A stretch of DNA of 64,000 bases, from NCBI RefSeq assembly GCF_001442615.1, contig NZ_LMXN01000018.1, positions 1 through 64,000 of the forward strand, in the 5' to 3' direction. Positions 63,878 to 64,000 of this stretch are shown here, piece by piece (position 1 is the first letter of the stretch; every line of letters begins with the position of its first letter). Position numbers and translations under genes: made by a program. Source of the DNA: Algoriphagus resistens (GTDB taxonomy: Bacteria > Bacteroidota > Bacteroidia > Cytophagales > Cyclobacteriaceae). The notes under the pieces are model-generated. The model was not told the DNA's origin. It ran no database searches and was given only the letters and a program-made list of their open reading frames with translations.

Positions 63878-64000
63878 TGGATAGTTTTTAGAGGCGTCAA
63901 TATTCAAATTGTATAAATACCAATCTGAGGTTAAGTTTACAAACGTATTGATTTGTGATTCATTTTTAATTCATCGAGGGCTCTCGCACAAGTGTGCAGA

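Overview
The window looks like a chromosomal segment of a Bacteroidota bacterium, most likely Cytophagales (Cyclobacteriaceae-like). The reasons are the roughly 800-residue two-half FtsX/MacB permeases beginning MLKNYFKIAWRNL, the GIN-domain (DUF2807) proteins, the paired DUF6152/DUF6644 genes, the moderately low GC content and the lack of clear Shine-Dalgarno sequences. This placement is inference from gene families only.

The dominant feature is an array of 17 full-length paralogous permease genes, all on the + strand (first at 2455, last ending at 62938). Three permease remnants accompany them (28980-29758 on the minus strand, 37876-38082, 56295-56774). No ABC ATPase, adaptor protein, histidine kinase or response regulator is present in the window. 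Each permease has one N-terminal TM helix, a periplasmic MacB-type domain, three TM helices, a second TM-plus-periplasmic unit and three more TM helices. Most end in the tail NPVKSLKSE.

The most interesting finding is a recurring cis-regulatory module. It is a 16-bp palindrome, CGRACA-N4-TGTYCG, whose first base lies 75-77 bp before the T of a -24/-12 (sigma-54-like) element, TGGCAT-N5-T(G/A/C)G(A/G). Eight clear copies start at 9822, 18773, 30267, 33112, 38390, 46146, 51071 and 59806. A ninth, degenerate copy with four half-sites lies at 1427-1529. Read downstream on the same strand, these nine modules can account for all 17 permeases and all three secreted beta-helix proteins (1567, 5099, 9957). 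That suggests one enhancer-dependent regulon controlled from outside the window.

Region by region: 1-1130, the end of an IS200/IS605-type tnpB and a 2OG-Fe(II) oxygenase. 1427-5846, module, GIN protein, permease, second GIN protein and a terminator. 5880-7060, REP-like repeats around a hicA/hicB toxin-antitoxin pair. 7254-9605, cytochrome bd oxidase cydAB. 9822-28888, two long permease units (DUF4097 protein plus three permeases, then four permeases). 28980-30148, a minus-strand padR gene, its operator-like inverted repeat and a deleted permease pseudogene. 30267-48673, four more module-led units, interrupted at 35800-38080 by repeats, a possible frameshifted small gene, a DUF4143-type ATPase and a permease 3' remnant. 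48707-50938, minus-strand DUF6644, DUF6152 and FG-GAP genes. 51071-56774, two permeases and a permease remnant with an inverted tnpB fragment inside it. 57043-59424, a beta-propeller protein, an HD-domain hydrolase and a small secreted protein. 59806-62938, the ninth module, a small conserved-looking protein and the last permease. 63155-63877, a DUF4197 protein.

The array bears marks of repeated local duplication and decay: duplicated intergenic segments, degenerate GTATCAAG/TAGCTAG-type repeats after the stop codons, REP-like hairpins and remnants that keep the gene ends. No tRNA, rRNA or CRISPR array was seen.
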